NCBI GenBank assembly: GCA_036443405.1
Contig: JAZFYD010000068.1
Location: 1-18,351, forward strand
DNA length: 18,351 bases
Reading direction: 5' to 3'
Origin: JAZFYD01 sp036443405
GTDB taxonomy: Bacteria; Planctomycetota; PLA2
Shown: piece after piece, positions 6,760 to 14,639 of the stretch
How positions within the stretch are numbered: the stretch's first letter is position 1
Layout: each line of letters begins with the position of its first letter
The notes under the pieces: model-generated
Told to the model about the DNA's origin: nothing
The model's database searches: none
The model's input: only the letters and a program-made list of their open reading frames with translations
Translations under genes and position numbers: made by a program

Positions 6760-7010
6760 CCTGTCCCTCCCGCAAACCCATCCGCGCCGCCGATCATCAG
6801 CCTCCAGAGCCAGTTTTCGACTCTATCGCGCACCGCGCTCTTGCGCCACTCCCGACCGTCGATGACGCTGCCCGGATGCGCCTGTTCCTCGGCCTCCTTA
6901 CGTTGGTTCGCGCTCTTGCAGCAGACCGCCGCACGACTCGCCTTGGAGAAATCGTTCTCCTGCAGCAGCTCAATGTCATGCAGGAACAGCCGCAGGGTAG
7001 GGCCGACGTT
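6760..7010 (+). mobile_element. 5' remnant of the same IS family as 4454-4956
   Basis: cctgtccctcccgcaaacc (6760-6778) matches the 19-bp IS end at 4454-4472 with three mismatches. It is followed after about 100 bp by a leader and start also found in that element: a ccgtcgatga motif, then ATGCGCCTGTTCCTCG. Only the 5' part is convincing. A degenerate right end may be present near 7027-7045 (ggcaggggcgggacgcc), but it is weak. The right boundary given is approximate. The fragment fills most of the 397-bp space between the sigma gene and the UGA-containing gene; 6712-6759 and 7046-7108 show no further gene. Confidence 0.55.
6876..7003 (+). pseudogene. N-terminal fragment of an integrase-type transposase
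   Basis: The frame starts MRLFLGLLTLVRALAADRR and continues IVLLQQLNVMQEQPQ, like the hydrophobic start and LRQQL coiled coil of IS481/IS3-like transposases. It is nearly the same start as in the fused remnant at 4638-4853 (MRLFLDMLALVRALSTLRR). After about residue 42 the frame no longer resembles a transposase. The helix-turn-helix and catalytic core are absent. Confidence 0.5.
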
Positions 7011-7108
7011 GATACCCGCCTCGGTCGGCAGGGGCGGGACGCCGGGTTGATCGGCGGACGGGGCGTCTATGACGTAGGTGTTACGGCAGGGCGCTTAGAT
7101 TAGAGTTG

Positions 7109-8473
7109 ATGTCGCATTGCTGCCGCTTTTGCATCTGCGCCGCATTCGTGGCTCTGGCTCTCTCGGCCGGCTGTAGGGCCGGCGACGGCTTCCGGCCAGC
7201 GGACGATCCGGCGCCTGCGCGGTCGCAGCTCGATGAATTCCGGATGATCGAGCGGCCGGCGCCCGAGACCCCGGCCGCACCCGCCTGGAAGAGCGGCATC
7301 GACCTCACCGCGGAGCGCAAGAAGCCCTTGTTCCTCTACTTCACTGCGAACTGGTGAGGCTACTGTAAAGAGATGGAGCGCGTGACGTTCCCCGATCCGA
7401 AGGTACGCGAGGCCCTAAAGAAGCACGTCGCAGTCAAGATCAATGTGGAGCGCACCGAGAATCGCGTCGTGTGCGAACGCTACCGGCCGCTCGGGGGGAT
7501 TCCCTCATTCGCAATCGTACTCCCGGACGGCACGCTTCGGCGACAGTTCGGCGGCTTTCATGAGCCCACACCGTTCCTCGATGCCCTCACGAACGCGAAG
7601 GCTCCTGAACCGGGCCCTGCGCTGCCCACGGGCCCGGCGTTGAAAGCGCGTATCAAGAAGAACATTGAAACGTTCGACAAGCCCGCACCGGGCCAAGGCC
7701 TGACCGGTGTCTTGGAGTGGTTCGGCCTTCGGCGTCGCCAGTCTCGGGCCAACTGGGCGAAGGGGCAGAACGCGGCACTTTACGAACTCACTCGGATCGG
7801 CAAGCCTGCGGTGCCTGCGCTTCTGCATGCGGTGGAACACGGCTCCGCGCGCGCCGCGGAGCGCTGCGCGGTGGTCCTGGGCCGGATCAGGGCTCTGGAG
7901 GCAAAGCCGCGCCTCGCCTCACTGCTGCGGCACAGGCGCTCCCGCGTGCGGATCGCCGCTGCCAAAGGAATGGCCGGCTATTGTGACCGTGCCTTCTTGC
8001 CGGCCTTGGTTGGGCGCCTGGAGGATTGTCATGAGCTCCTGGCCGTGCGGAACGAAGCCGTACGCGCGATTGACCGCATAGTCGCGAGTTACGTCGGAAT
8101 CGCCGACACCGCGCTCGCGAAAGCTCTGGTCAAGGCGGCGAGGCATGACGACGACGCGTACTTCCGCTGGGAGTGCCTCCAGGCCTTGCGCTCCCTCGAG
8201 TCCCGCATCGATCTGGATGAGCTCTTCCCGTTCATGGAAGATCGCCGCGTCGCATTCGTCTTCCCCTGTAAGGAAGACACCGTGTCCGACTGCGCATTCT
8301 TGGTCTTTTTGCATTTCAGTGGACACGATCTCATCCGTGCGGATGGGGCGGCACTCGAGTCCTACAAGCCCAAGGTCGTAGCGTTCCTGCAGTCTTGGTA
8401 CCAGCGCGAGAAAGAGGCCCTCGTTTGGGATCCGGAGTTGCGGCACTATCGGAAGCGAAAGAGAGCGGGCTGA
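7109..8473 (+). CDS. Probable selenoprotein: thioredoxin-fold/HEAT lipoprotein with UGA at the active site
   Basis: If UGA 7355-7357 is read as selenocysteine, this is one frame of 454 residues from ATG 7109 to TGA 8471-8473. Residues 1-21 are a signal peptide, possibly a lipoprotein one (LALSAG before Cys22). Residues 60-165 are a Thioredoxin_7-like domain: strand PLFLYFTANW, active site U83-G-Y-C86, KEMERVTF helix, and GGIPSF with cis-Pro132. Homologous domains normally have W-C-x-x-C here, and the paralogue at 3467-4366 has C-A-P-C. Residues 215-380 are HEAT-like helical repeats (GKPAVPALLHAVEHG, AAERCAVVLGRI), probably for partner binding. The likely role is a thiol or selenol oxidoreductase outside the cytoplasmic membrane. 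Standard annotation would split it into 7109-7357 and 7373-8473. The alternative is a nonsense mutation, but 371 further codons remain intact with strong coding bias. The Shine-Dalgarno sequence is weak. Confidence 0.75.
7372..7397 (+). promoter_or_regulatory. Candidate bacterial SECIS hairpin
   Basis: ggagcg (7375-7380) pairs with cgttcc (7386-7391) as six base pairs including one G-U. They enclose the loop CGUGA, which has G as its second base. The loop begins 24 nt after the UGA, inside the spacing range reported for bacterial SECIS elements. Three more pairs (gat 7372-7374 with atc 7395-7397) extend the stem across a 3-nt bulge. SelB binding is not demonstrated. GC-rich coding sequence can form hairpins by chance, so the position and loop are the main support. 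Confidence 0.5.
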
Positions 8474-8602
8474 CAATTGCACAGTGGCGCAGCGTGTGGG
8501 ATTTCGGAAACCACCTGGATTCGCGCCGCAGCAAAGCCGCCATACTCGGACGCTCCTCCTTGACGACTCTCATTGAGTCGCCTACGTCGTCGCTTGCTTG
8601 CC

Positions 8603-8643
8603 TGGCGGCCTGGAAGCGTAAACCCTCGCAAAGGAGGCCGCCA
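8603..8643. terminator. Possible hairpin between convergent genes
   Basis: tggcggcct (8603-8611) and aggccgcca (8635-8643) are perfect 9-bp inverted repeats with a 23-nt loop. They lie in the 191-bp gap between the converging thioredoxin-HEAT and regulatory-like genes. No T-run follows on either strand, so factor-independent termination is uncertain. Nothing else was recognised in 8474-8664. Confidence 0.3.
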
Positions 8644-8664
8644 CGGCTGGTCGGTTCGCACGGA

Positions 8665-10539
8665 TCACTCGAGCACGATCACGACGGGTCCGTCGCGGGG
8701 CGTGACCTTTCGCTCGACGGCAGACTCGCCTTGCGAGATCCGGAGCCGGACGTCCTCGTCAGCGCGCGTAAATGCCGGGATCGAAAAGCGTCCGTCGGCG
8801 TCGGTCTCTACGCTCTCCATCAGTGTCGAGGAGATGGGATGTAGACGCTGGAACGCGACCCGGGCGCTCGGCACAGGGGAGCCCATCGCGTTCACGACGC
8901 GCCCGACCAGTGCGACGGCTTCCGGCAGGCGCAGGTCGAGCGGGGCCGAGTCCGAGCCCTGCCGCACCTCAATGCCGATGTGTAGCAGACGCGGGAGGCC
9001 GCCGCCGTGCACCAACAGGTCCCACAGACCGGGCTGCAGACCGGTCACGGCGAAGCGCCCCTGCCGATCGCAGCGCGCGGAACGCACCGGTACCAACAAC
9101 GCGTTGCTGAGCGCGATGTGGTTGGGATCCTCGTCCCGCTGCGGCTCGACAACGACGATGGCTCCGGCGGCCGGCTCCCCCTCGGCAGTGCGCACGACCC
9201 CGCGCACGGTGCCCGCCGCGCGGAGGATGAGGTCGCCGAGATCGCGCCGCTCCGAGGGCCGCAACGGCGCTACCGTGGCCTCTAGCGCGCGCACTCCGCG
9301 CCACCAGCAGGCCACCCGTACCTCCTCTCCGCCCGGCGCGAGCGTGAATTCGACGCGGCCATCCCTGCGCGTGACGGCCGTCGCGGTATCCACGTCGAGC
9401 GTCATCGGATCGACGATGGGAAAACTCTGCGCGCGCACCACCACGTGCGCCAGCGGCTTGCCGCGCGCATCGACGCACCGCGCGGTCAGCGTCGCGGGGC
9501 GCTTCAGCCGGATCTGCAGTTCCTCGATACTGCCGTCCTCGTCGACGGCGCCGACCGAGCGGGTCGCACGCGCGTACCCATTCGCCACGACGGTCAGGTC
9601 GCGGCGCGTGTTCGGATCCCACGGTACGCGCGTCAGCTCGAAACGCCCCTGCCAATCGGTGACGGCACGCACCGTACGGGGCCGCACGTGCACCCAGGCA
9701 CCGCGCACCGCGACGCCGGTCTCGTCGTCCAAAACCACACCGCGCACTGTCTGGCCAAGGTGCAGCTCGAACCGCTTGCGCGTCGTCTTTCCAGGCTTGA
9801 TGTGCACCCACTCGTCGAGCGCCTCGTGCGTGCGGAACGTCGCGACGATCGGGAATCTACCGGCCGGAGCCGGGGACCAGCGGATGTGGCCAGTCCGCTC
9901 GCCGCGGTGGCGCACGATGTTGCCACCGCCCAGCGAAAGGCAAACGAAATGCGGCGCGACCTGCTCGCCCGTGGTCGCGTCGACGAACTCCAGTTCCAGG
10001 GTGGTCGGTTCGCGCGCGAGCACGATCTCGAGGAAGTCGCCCGCGGGCGGCTCGTCGCTCATGAATACGAGGTCTTTGCCGAGACGCACGAGCAGCTTCC
10101 AGTGCCCGCCGCGCGCGACCGGGATCTCGAATGCGCCGTCGGCTCGACTGACTGCCACTCCTTCGATCCGCGGATGTGGGAAGAGCTCATCGGGCGCGGA
10201 CGGAAGCGGGGAACTGGAGATCATGAGTGCCGCATCCGACGCCGGGGTCCCGTCGTCGAACACAACCCGCCCCCGCAGCTGCACGACCGGTCCCAGCGCC
10301 TCTGGGTCGCCGTGGGTCTCCATGGCCGAACGGGGCTGTGGGGAGCGCTCCACGCGGTCGCTTCCGGAAACGGGCGCGCGGTCGCCCTTCTCCGCCGGCC
10401 GCGGGCTGAGCGGCGGGTCGGTTCCTTGCCCGCGCGAGGCGGCACGGCCCCCGGCGCCGTCGCTCGGCAATAGCCACCAGAGCAGCAGGCCCGCAGTCGC
10501 GAGCCCCGCGATAAGTAGGAGACGGCTGCTCACCCGCAT
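8665..10539 (-). CDS. Membrane-anchored protein with repeated carboxypeptidase-regulatory-like domains
   Basis: From ATG 10537-10539 the product has 624 residues; a GTG at 10552-10554 would add five. Residues 3-24 (VSSRLLLIAGLATAGLLLWWLL) are an uncleaved anchor or signal. A 60-residue disordered linker rich in Pro, Arg and Glu follows. The rest is about five or six beta-sandwich repeats with the pattern G-x-V-x-D-x-x-G-x-P-x-x-x-A-x-V ... T-x-x-D-G-x-F, for example VRGVVLDDETGVAVRGAWV, VRGVVRTAEGEPAAGAIVV and LVGRVVNAMGSPVPSARV. These are CarboxypepD_reg/SdrD-B-like modules, common in planctomycete envelope proteins, and they have no known catalytic residues. The protein probably has a structural or adhesive role outside the membrane. 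It is the last gene of the minus-strand cluster. A similar anchored protein begins at 17948 on the other strand. Confidence 0.85.
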   Translation of the reverse strand: MRVSSRLLLIAGLATAGLLLWWLLPSDGAGGRAASRGQGTDPPLSPRPAEKGDRAPVSGSDRVERSPQPRSAMETHGDPEALGPVVQLRGRVVFDDGTPASDAALMISSSPLPSAPDELFPHPRIEGVAVSRADGAFEIPVARGGHWKLLVRLGKDLVFMSDEPPAGDFLEIVLAREPTTLELEFVDATTGEQVAPHFVCLSLGGGNIVRHRGERTGHIRWSPAPAGRFPIVATFRTHEALDEWVHIKPGKTTRKRFELHLGQTVRGVVLDDETGVAVRGAWVHVRPRTVRAVTDWQGRFELTRVPWDPNTRRDLTVVANGYARATRSVGAVDEDGSIEELQIRLKRPATLTARCVDARGKPLAHVVVRAQSFPIVDPMTLDVDTATAVTRRDGRVEFTLAPGGEEVRVACWWRGVRALEATVAPLRPSERRDLGDLILRAAGTVRGVVRTAEGEPAAGAIVVVEPQRDEDPNHIALSNALLVPVRSARCDRQGRFAVTGLQPGLWDLLVHGGGLPRLLHIGIEVRQGSDSAPLDLRLPEAVALVGRVVNAMGSPVPSARVAFQRLHPISSTLMESVETDADGRFSIPAFTRADEDVRLRISQGESAVERKVTPRDGPVVIVLE

Positions 10540-10569
10540 GCGTCTGGAGCGCACGCTACGCGATGCGCA

Positions 10570-10785
10570 TCATGGTCCGGTCATGTCCAGAGATCGGCTC
10601 AGCTGCTCAACGAAAACGAACAACTCCGCCCCGGCTCGCCCGCGTTGCAGACGCTCGCCGAAGAGCGTGTCGACTGCCTTCTCGTGACCGTTCTTTCCCA
10701 GCGCGCGCGTCGCCTGCGCGACCGCTTCCTGGTTTTTCGCGTGTTCCGCGAACATCTCCACGTACGGCGTGTTGTCCACACGCAT
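10570..10785 (-). CDS. Small hypothetical protein in the vWA cluster
   Basis: This is a 71-residue frame from ATG 10783-10785 between the vWA gene (ends 10849) and the regulatory-like gene (starts 10539). The product is soluble and helical (YVEMFAEHAKNQEAVAQATR, then AELFVFVEQLSRSLDM), without a signal peptide. Third codon positions are mostly G or C, as in the neighbouring genes, which favours a real gene. The ribosome binding site is poor: only a GGG close to the ATG. No family is recognised. The protein may simply be a cytoplasmic accessory of its neighbours. Confidence 0.5.
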   Translation of the reverse strand: MRVDNTPYVEMFAEHAKNQEAVAQATRALGKNGHEKAVDTLFGERLQRGRAGAELFVFVEQLSRSLDMTGP

Positions 10786-10848
10786 GTCCCGTCCGTCGCT
10801 GGTCAGGGAATGCTGGGGCCGCGATCGGCTCGGGCGACGGCAGAATCA

Positions 10849-13707
10849 CTAGTACCTACCTTTGATATGTACGAGGGTTCCGCCGGACGACTCCGCGAGT
10901 TTCCTCAGGAATTCCACGTCGACGTTCGTGACACCCATGGCGATGACGTGGACGCGCAGGCGAGCGAAGCGATTGCGCTCGCGCCACCAGGACAGAAGCT
11001 CGTCCGACTTCGTGATCTCCCCGTCGGTGGGAGTACCATCGGTGAGAAAAAGAAGCGTGTCGGGGGTGTCGGCAAAGGCGGCGTCCCAACCACCCTGCCG
11101 CCCAGCCATACCAAGGGTCACGCGGAGAGCGTCGTAGTAGTTGGTTTGCCCCGCGGGAGCAATGCTCTCGACGGCGGCGATGCAGTTGTTCTTCGCGCTC
11201 GGCGAGGCGCGCACCAGAGCGTCCTTCCAACTGCGCACCTTGTGGTTGAAGAACACCAGACTAAATCGAGTACGTGGGTCTAGATCCCGGATCGACTGCA
11301 CGAGTTCCTGTTTGCAGACTCCCATCCGGGTCTTGGCCGTGTAGGTTCGGCCCATCTTGTTCTGCACAGCCTTGGAGACCTGGCAGCCCTGCTCCATGGA
11401 GAGAGACGTGTCTAGAACATAGCCGACCGATTTAGAGAAGATCTTGATTCCATAATAGGTCGTTTCCTTTTCTCTCTTGGCGTATCGCGTGCCGTCCTCA
11501 CGCCTGGGCGGCCTCTCGCCCGCCTCCGCGTTGCCCTTGCGCTCGGCGGCGCGCCAATTCTTCGCCTTCGCCCACCACTTCGACCACAAATCCCCGCTCC
11601 AATCGCGATCCATCCCGGTGAGCCCGACGATTGCCTGGCGAATATCCTCGTGCGTTCGGCCGCCCTCCAGATCAAGGCGCTCGATGAGGAGGTCGACCGC
11701 TTCCTCGTTGCCGATCTTCGCGAGAGCCTCGCACGCGGCCGACTTCACCTGCCACGCGCGGTGCTTCAAATTACGGCCGACCTGCGCATAGCTCTCCTTG
11801 GCCTCGATGCCCAGCGATCCCAGGGCCTCCATTGCAGCCACGCGCACCTTTGCCGTCGGATCCTCTGCCGCAAGCCGCGCGATGGCTGGAAGCGACGCCT
11901 TGTCCTTGATCAGTGCGAGAGCGCGGATCGCGTTGGCGCGCGCGAGCCAGAAGGGATCCTGAAGCGCCGCTCGGAGGAGCTCTGTCGCCTCCTTGTACCT
12001 GACCTCGCCGAAGGTCCGCGCGAGCGCAGCGCGCCCGAGTTTCCCCGCTTTCTGCCAACCCTCGCCACGCAAGTAGGCGAGGATCTTGTCGTCCCTCGTC
12101 CTATTCAGGACGAGGGAGATCACTTCGCGCACCCGATCGGAGTCGCGCTCGTCAATCAATCGAACCAGAAGTCGCGCGGACCTGATGTTCTGACATCGGT
12201 CGAGGCCGCGGATCCGGTTGGCCAGCATCTGGAGGTCTTTCTCGGCGCGGATATTTCGCAACTCGGAGCTCGACGCCGCACCGACGTCCGCCTTATTCCG
12301 CCTCTCCTTTCGCGTCGCCCGGACCGAGTCTCGGTCATCAAGGACGAACTCGCGCCAGCGCTGGTCCACGTGCTCCGGCGCCTGCCCAAACGCCTCCTTG
12401 CAAGCGACGCGCGCCTCCTTGGCCTCGCGAAGCCCCTTGATGAAGCTCACGAACGTCTCACGGTCCTGTCGCAGAAAGATGTCGAACCACGACCATGCGC
12501 GAAGGTGCATTCGATACTCCATCTGCTTGGCCGTCGACGCCTGAAACATACGCTCGACTGGGTCGGACTTGGGGCCCATCTTGGCGATCCTCTTTATGCG
12601 AAAAGGCCAGTTCCAGCCCGCCTTTCCGGCAGGTTGGTAGCCCTTGCCGCTTACGTCCACGCCCTCGTAGGAGCAAAAGTAAGCGTGGAACTTGTTCCGC
12701 GGATCCACTCTGGAGAGCCAGTGCGCGGAGCCACAGAAGACCCAACGGGGCAGCTCCTTCTCGAACATGCCCGGAGTGTGGTAAGTCGAGATGCAGAGGT
12801 GGCCGATCATGTGGCGGCAATTCCAGTGGAGGAAGTCGTCTTTGAGTGCTGCACGTGATCTCGGAACGGAGAGGGCAAATCCGTTCTGCGCCCAACCCTC
12901 CTCGAGGACACTGCCTCCGCCGTAGAGGAGCTTCTGCTCGGGATGGCCGAAGGTGGCTTGCGAGAACTTGCGTCGGGCGTCTTCCTTCTCCGCCAGAATC
13001 ACTAGAGTCCGAAGTTGCTTGGGGGAACCGAACGCTCGGCTCCAGTCGGCGAGCGCCTGCTCGCAGCGCTGGAGGTAGATGTGGAGCAACTCATGCTGGC
13101 CGATATTGCGGTATCGACCCGGCCCAATGGCCAGCTTGAGGGAACGGATGTCCGTGACGACGATGTAGTGATTGCTCATCGCCACCTCTACACTCTTGCC
13201 GCCCGTGTCCCTGTGGCGAGCGCGGATCTTGCCCACTACCAGTTGCATTTCCTTCTGCATCCCGTCGAGAATGGGGTTGATCTTGTTCGCCCCGATGTCC
13301 TGGCACTCTGGACAGCGGTGCCAGTTGGCGAAGCGGCAGCACTTCTTGCTCACACAAAGGGGGCAAGTGATGCTCCATGAGGCCGCGTGCCGCCGCAAGA
13401 AGCAGCTCATCCTCTTGCTTCGCGCACACGCGTCGTGCCATCCCTTGGGAAGCCGACGCTCCGGGTGCTTGCCCTTGTCCACCGCCGGGCAGGGATCGGC
13501 GTCGAACGGCGGGGGCTTGGGGCAGCGCAAATAGAGCCAGGACGCGTTGCCTTTTTGACACGTGCACTTCCCGCGCTCTTGCGCTAGCGAGGTGCTGGCA
13601 AAAACCAAGAACACGAGAAGACCCCCCGTCGCGAAGGATGTACGGCGACTAGGCCGTCCCGACTCGGATGCGCCACATACGGCGTGAAGACGCGCGCTCG
13701 AGGTCAA
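10849..13707 (-). CDS. Secreted degenerate-metallopeptidase / HEAT / von Willebrand A protein
   Basis: The product has 952 residues. The start is TTG 13705-13707, chosen because GGAGG (13715-13719) lies 7 nt upstream and the signal peptide (FATGGLLVFLVFASTSLAQE, 25-44) begins soon after; there is no ATG before codon 100. Residues 48-140 are Cys-rich with CxxC pairs (CTCQKG, CPLC, CPEC), likely zinc-binding. Residues 150-350 resemble the gluzincin-type domain of planctomycete proteins, but the expected HExxH reads H299-M-I-G-H303, and the downstream E-G-x-A region reads CGSAHW. It is therefore probably inactive. A separate HELLH (205-209) lies earlier, in what should be a helix. Residues 520-700 are HEAT repeats (VRVAAMEALGSLG). 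Residues 760-952 are a vWA domain with the metal site D-T-S-L-S and TDGTPTDGE. It probably binds protein partners in a Mg-dependent way in the envelope. Confidence 0.85.
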   Translation of the reverse strand: MTSSARLHAVCGASESGRPSRRTSFATGGLLVFLVFASTSLAQERGKCTCQKGNASWLYLRCPKPPPFDADPCPAVDKGKHPERRLPKGWHDACARSKRMSCFLRRHAASWSITCPLCVSKKCCRFANWHRCPECQDIGANKINPILDGMQKEMQLVVGKIRARHRDTGGKSVEVAMSNHYIVVTDIRSLKLAIGPGRYRNIGQHELLHIYLQRCEQALADWSRAFGSPKQLRTLVILAEKEDARRKFSQATFGHPEQKLLYGGGSVLEEGWAQNGFALSVPRSRAALKDDFLHWNCRHMIGHLCISTYHTPGMFEKELPRWVFCGSAHWLSRVDPRNKFHAYFCSYEGVDVSGKGYQPAGKAGWNWPFRIKRIAKMGPKSDPVERMFQASTAKQMEYRMHLRAWSWFDIFLRQDRETFVSFIKGLREAKEARVACKEAFGQAPEHVDQRWREFVLDDRDSVRATRKERRNKADVGAASSSELRNIRAEKDLQMLANRIRGLDRCQNIRSARLLVRLIDERDSDRVREVISLVLNRTRDDKILAYLRGEGWQKAGKLGRAALARTFGEVRYKEATELLRAALQDPFWLARANAIRALALIKDKASLPAIARLAAEDPTAKVRVAAMEALGSLGIEAKESYAQVGRNLKHRAWQVKSAACEALAKIGNEEAVDLLIERLDLEGGRTHEDIRQAIVGLTGMDRDWSGDLWSKWWAKAKNWRAAERKGNAEAGERPPRREDGTRYAKREKETTYYGIKIFSKSVGYVLDTSLSMEQGCQVSKAVQNKMGRTYTAKTRMGVCKQELVQSIRDLDPRTRFSLVFFNHKVRSWKDALVRASPSAKNNCIAAVESIAPAGQTNYYDALRVTLGMAGRQGGWDAAFADTPDTLLFLTDGTPTDGEITKSDELLSWWRERNRFARLRVHVIAMGVTNVDVEFLRKLAESSGGTLVHIKGRY
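12092..12117. repeat. Perfect 11-bp hairpin inside the vWA gene
   Basis: tccctcgtcct and aggacgaggga are exact inverted repeats separated by attc. In the minus-strand mRNA this is a very stable stem-loop in the HEAT region, within the codons for ISLVLNRTRDD. It does not break the frame. Confidence 0.6.
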
Positions 13708-14346
13708 CGGTCCGCCTCCAATTCGATGCGGACGCCGCTGTCGCCGGCGCGAATCCCCTTTCGGGTGCCCTGGAGCTGTATCCGACCCACGCGCAGAGTG
13801 GCCGTCAGGGTCCAGGGCCTACGATCCCCGGCGGGCACGTGGATCTCAAAGTGGCCGCATTCGTCCGTCGCGGCGGTCCACATGAGTCTCTCGCGTTCCA
13901 ACCGAACCGTCGCATTTGTGGCCGGAGACCCGTCCAGTCTCACAACCTCCCCCGTGATTTTGGCCGCAGTGCGCAACCGGAGCACGACCTCGCCTCCGTT
14001 GGGGACCACCTTTCGTGGAAGGGGGGCCACGTATCCCTCGAGGCCGTCCGGAGGCAAGGCACGGATTGTGATCTCTTTGGCGGGAAGCCGGCGAAAGAGA
14101 CCTTCACCTTTTCCGTCCGTGGTGATGAGCGTGAACCCGTGAATGAACAGTCGTGCTCCGATGACTGGTGACCCGTTCTGGATAGACGAGTTTTCCCGCG
14201 ATCCACTGGTCCAGCGTCACGTCCTTTCGTCCGGCGAGCTCGAGCGCGGCCTTCCGGCGCTGGCCCGGCGTCTCCAGCTCCGCCGAGAGCGGATCCTGCG
14301 CTGCCGACAGCCCGGCGAGGAGAACGATGCCGCAGAGTGATCGCAT
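13704..14346 (-). pseudogene. Frameshifted secreted carboxypeptidase-regulatory-like protein
   Basis: From ATG 14344-14346 (GAGG at 14353-14356, 6 nt upstream) the first frame gives a signal peptide (MRSLCGIVLLAGLSAAQD) and continues to WIAGKLVY. It then becomes nonsense and stops at 14104. The next frame takes over at NGSPVIGARLFIHGF, continues through TTDGKGEGLFRRLP and ends at TGA 13704-13706. Removing one C near 14177-14181 restores a single product of about 213 residues reading GKLVYQNGSPVIGA. This is a regulatory-like beta-sandwich (D-G-S-P-x-x-x-A at 3' as well: LDGSPATNATVRLERE). It is either a recent pseudogene, a sequencing error or, less likely, a programmed shift. Its stop overlaps the TTG start of the vWA gene, so the shift may affect coupling. 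Confidence 0.75.
13715..13719 (-). promoter_or_regulatory. GGAGG ribosome binding site for the TTG start at 13707
   Basis: On the minus strand GGAGG lies 7 nt before TTG. The upstream gene's TGA (13704-13706) overlaps this TTG as TTGA, which suggests translational coupling. This site decides the start of the vWA gene. Confidence 0.65.
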
Positions 14347-14529
14347 TCCGTACCTCAATTGGATAACGCAGCCCGGACCTGGAAATCACCGCGGTGGCCG
14401 GAAAATCCGAAGCGCGCGCACGCGCGCATCACGATTCCGGTCGGGCGCGCGGGGCGTTGGAACGTCGTGGCCCATCACACGGGCCACGCCGTGAGCCGCG
14501 TGGCTGCGACCCTTGTCGATCCGCCGCCA

Positions 14530-14639
14530 CGCCCGAGGCGGCGGACAAGCGTGCCTGGAACCTGAAAGCGATCGAGTATGCCGACGAGTCGAAGGACCCG
14601 CGCGCCATCCGCTGGCTCGGTTCGCTGCTCAATGGTTAG
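14530..14639 (+). pseudogene. Possible fragment of a plus-strand HEAT-type gene
   Basis: The plus frame around 14535-14639 reads EAADKRAWNLKAIEYADESK and then DPRAIRWLGSLLNG before TAG. This looks like the helical start of a HEAT or PBS-lyase-like repeat protein. The sequence before 14530 in this frame is low-complexity Arg-rich and not convincing. Both ends are abrupt. Apart from this fragment, nothing is recognised in 14347-14628. Confidence 0.3.

Noticed and set aside
8573..10687. 704-residue open frame on the plus strand
   Set aside because: Ser/Arg/Thr-rich shadow of the minus-strand regulatory-like gene, with no domain pattern.
11650..12858. 402-residue open frame on the plus strand
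   Set aside because: Shadow of the minus-strand vWA gene; the minus frame has recognisable HEAT and vWA motifs.
14214..14219. TGA upstream in the second frame of the regulatory-like gene as another selenocysteine codon
   Set aside because: The residues around it do not match any redox site, and a one-base shift from the other frame gives a continuous, family-like protein.
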